From: Adiantum capillus-veneris
Lineage: Eukaryota > Streptophyta > Polypodiopsida > Polypodiales > Pteridaceae
DNA length: 64,000 nucleotides
Reading direction: 5' to 3'
NCBI GenBank assembly: GCA_014529385.2
Contig: CM043958.1
Coordinates: forward strand, 74,271,169 to 74,335,168
Every line of letters begins with the position of its first letter. Positions within the stretch are counted from its first letter, which is position 1. The notes below the pieces were generated by a model. It did not search any database. It was not told the DNA's origin and was given only the letters and a program-made list of their open reading frames with translations. A program made the translations under genes and the position numbers. Below, piece by piece: positions 62,275-64,000 of this stretch.

Positions 62275-63220
62275 TCAATCCCATAAATCGGAGATGGGAG
62301 GGTTGCCTTGGGTATGCTTAGATTCCAAGGCTGGTTCTTCTTTGCACATCAAAGCTTTAAAAATAGGTGGAGCATTTGCCAAGCCGAAGGGAGCCATGTC
62401 AATTTGGAGCTTAGACGATGTAGGCAGATGACTGCCTATCAACGGATTGATTCGTTGAAAGTAGGGCTTTAATCTCCATCCATTGACTCTGGTCTTGTGG
62501 AGTTTTCCTGATAAATATGCTAATCTGTAACTACCATTCCCAAACTTTGTTTTTATCATGAAAGGTCCCTCCCATCTTTGCAAAAACTTTTTGTCAAGTC
62601 GAGTATCAAGTCGGTTATCATAGCGAAGAACCAACATACCTTCCTTCAATCCTTTCCCCTTGAGATTCTTGTTGAATTTATCCCTTTGGCTTGTCGCTTT
62701 GGTGATGTAGTGATCAATGGACTCTTCTCTATCTAGCTCAAGTCGTTGGAGATCTAAGATCCTTTCATGTAGAACCTCTTTTGGTTTTTTTGCCACTCTT
62801 GCAAGAACGCGCAAGCTTGAGAGCTCTACCTCAATGGGGAGAAGTGCCTCCTATCCATAAACTAGATGAAAAAGGGGTGAATTGGGTAGATACCTTGAAA
62901 GATGTCCTATACGCCCAAAGAGCAGCCGTCAAATGGCGATCCCAATCATTAGGCCGGTCCACAACCTACTTAGAAATGATCTTACATATCATTCCATTCA
63001 CTATTTCCACCAATCCATTGCATTGAGGATAGTAGGGTGTGGAATGCAGGTGTTTCACTTTTAACCTCCTCAAGAGATCATTCAGAAGGTCAGCCCTAAA
63101 ACCCGGGCCTCGATCTGATAAGATTTCTAGGGGTGTTCCAAACCTACTACAAATATGATCAAAAATTAACTTTGATACCTCTTCAGCTGTGATTCGGGTT
63201 GTGCTGTTGGTTCCGCCCAT
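62275..63220 (-). pseudogene. Element D integrase core and C-terminus
   Basis: Integrase of a Ty3/gypsy element on the - strand. At about 63220-63400 it begins VDAIGPLPRTSTGKVF and VDYMTRWAEP (first catalytic Asp), then a frameshift; ITAEEVSKLIFDHICSRFGT, SDRGPGFRADLL (second Asp) and STPYYPQCNGLVEIVNGMI (Glu) follow. After another break, 62400-62814 gives RWEGPFMIKTKFGNGSYRL and HKTRVNGWRLKPYF. It is about as close to element B's integrase as two family members can be. At the very end DMAPFGLANAPPIFKALM looks like an RT strand motif and not like integrase (see findings). Confidence 0.88.
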
Positions 63221-63396
63221 CGTGTCATGTAGTCAACACCCATGATGATGAAAACCTTCCCTGTAGAAGTACGAGGTAGGGGACCTATTGCATCCACACC
63301 CCACTTTTCAAAAGGGCCATAAGATATTATTGGGACTCGAGGCTCATATGTTAGTCGTCTATCCCCAGCAATTTGGCATGGCTTACATGCCTTACA

Positions 63397-64000
63397 CTAA
63401 TATTGGACATCACGATGTAAGCTCGGCCAAATAAACCCTGCTTGTAAAATCTTCCTACTTGTAATATCTTGAGAAAAGTGACCACCACAGACATCATCAT
63501 GACATGAAAGAATAATTTTCTTTATCTCTTGCACACCTGGTACTCTCCTCAAGACCAAATATTTCCCTTTGTGATATAAATCATCCCCGATCAACTGGTA
63601 AGGTGTGGCCTTCTTAACTAGTCTATGTCTTTGCACCTTGTCTAAGTGTTTGGGACACTCACCTGCTTGTAGAAAGAAGATAATGTCTTTTAGCTCCTCT
63701 TGACCTTGATATTTGGGTTCATATAGTTTCACACCTCCTACCGCCATTTGAAGCTTTTCATTTGCGAGTAAGTCTGCTTCCTTGTTATGAGTTCTCACAA
63801 TGTGTTGTACCTATGTTGCTTTAAAACCCTTCATCAAAGCTCTTACACTACGAAGCCACTCAAACAATGTACGATTCTTGCACCTCCAAGTCCCTTGGAT
63901 TTGCCTGACCACTAGCAAAGAATCACCTTTTATAATAAGTCTTTGTATGCCTAATTCTTTGCATTCTTCTAACCCAAGGGTTAGAGCAGCATACTCAGCC
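63397..64000 (-). pseudogene. Element D second RNase H and integrase zinc-binding domain (runs off window)
   Basis: From 64000 down the - strand gives AEYAALTLGLEECKELG, IIKGDSLLVVRQIQGTW and, after one stop at about 63810, RTHNKEADLLANEKL. This is an RNase H of the type (aRNH) that some plant gypsy lineages of the Tat group carry in addition to the usual one. The integrase zinc-binding part follows: HDDVCGGHFSQDITSRKIL, then CKACKPCQ, an HHCC module. The upstream part of pol is outside the window. Confidence 0.8.

Overview
This window reads as repeat-rich, AT-rich nuclear DNA of a land plant. A seed-free plant such as a fern is possible, but the sequence does not settle it. I see no bacterial operons, no rRNA or tRNA genes that I could recognise, and no CRISPR array. 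Nearly all recognisable coding sequence is transposable-element derived and broken by stops or frameshifts. The only non-transposon families I recognise are FCP1/NIF phosphatase-like fragments and a ParB-fold-like gene.

Layout. 1.2-3.0 kb: 3' part of a Ty3/gypsy chromovirus on the + strand (RNase H, integrase, chromodomain). 6.6-21.5 kb: a nested cluster. A full-length Ty3/gypsy element (element A, coding on the - strand, both LTRs, PPT, PBS region, 4-bp target duplication) carries a second LTR element (element B, 7423-13557, + strand) and, in its right LTR, a 1.34-kb terminal-inverted-repeat element (19709-21051). Element A's other LTR preserves the empty site of that last insertion. Element B has lost protease, RT and RNase H, and its long LTRs are filled with CT, CA, poly-C and poly-G runs.

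21.5-32 kb is mostly non-coding, with several tandem arrays, among them about twelve copies of a unit near 180 bp (27.67-29.63 kb). It also holds a phosphatase-like fragment (26.2 kb) and a retroelement 3' end (29.64-30.12 kb). 33.0-36.9 kb holds an almost complete transposase-like gene with BED-like zinc fingers, just downstream of very long CA and GA runs. 38.6-41.7 kb is a decayed Mutator-like SWIM transposase on the - strand. 42.1-44.2 kb contains eight centred 56-bp imperfect palindromes whose arms co-vary; I find this the most unusual structure here.

45.4-60.0 kb is a chain of blocks of a 70-bp minisatellite whose core is itself a palindrome (CTATGGCC-n4-GGCCATAG). Between the blocks lie two more FCP1/NIF-like genes and the ParB-fold-like gene, all on the - strand and all interrupted. 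62.3-64.0 kb is the 3' part of another Ty3/gypsy element (- strand, same integrase family as element B), which continues beyond the window.
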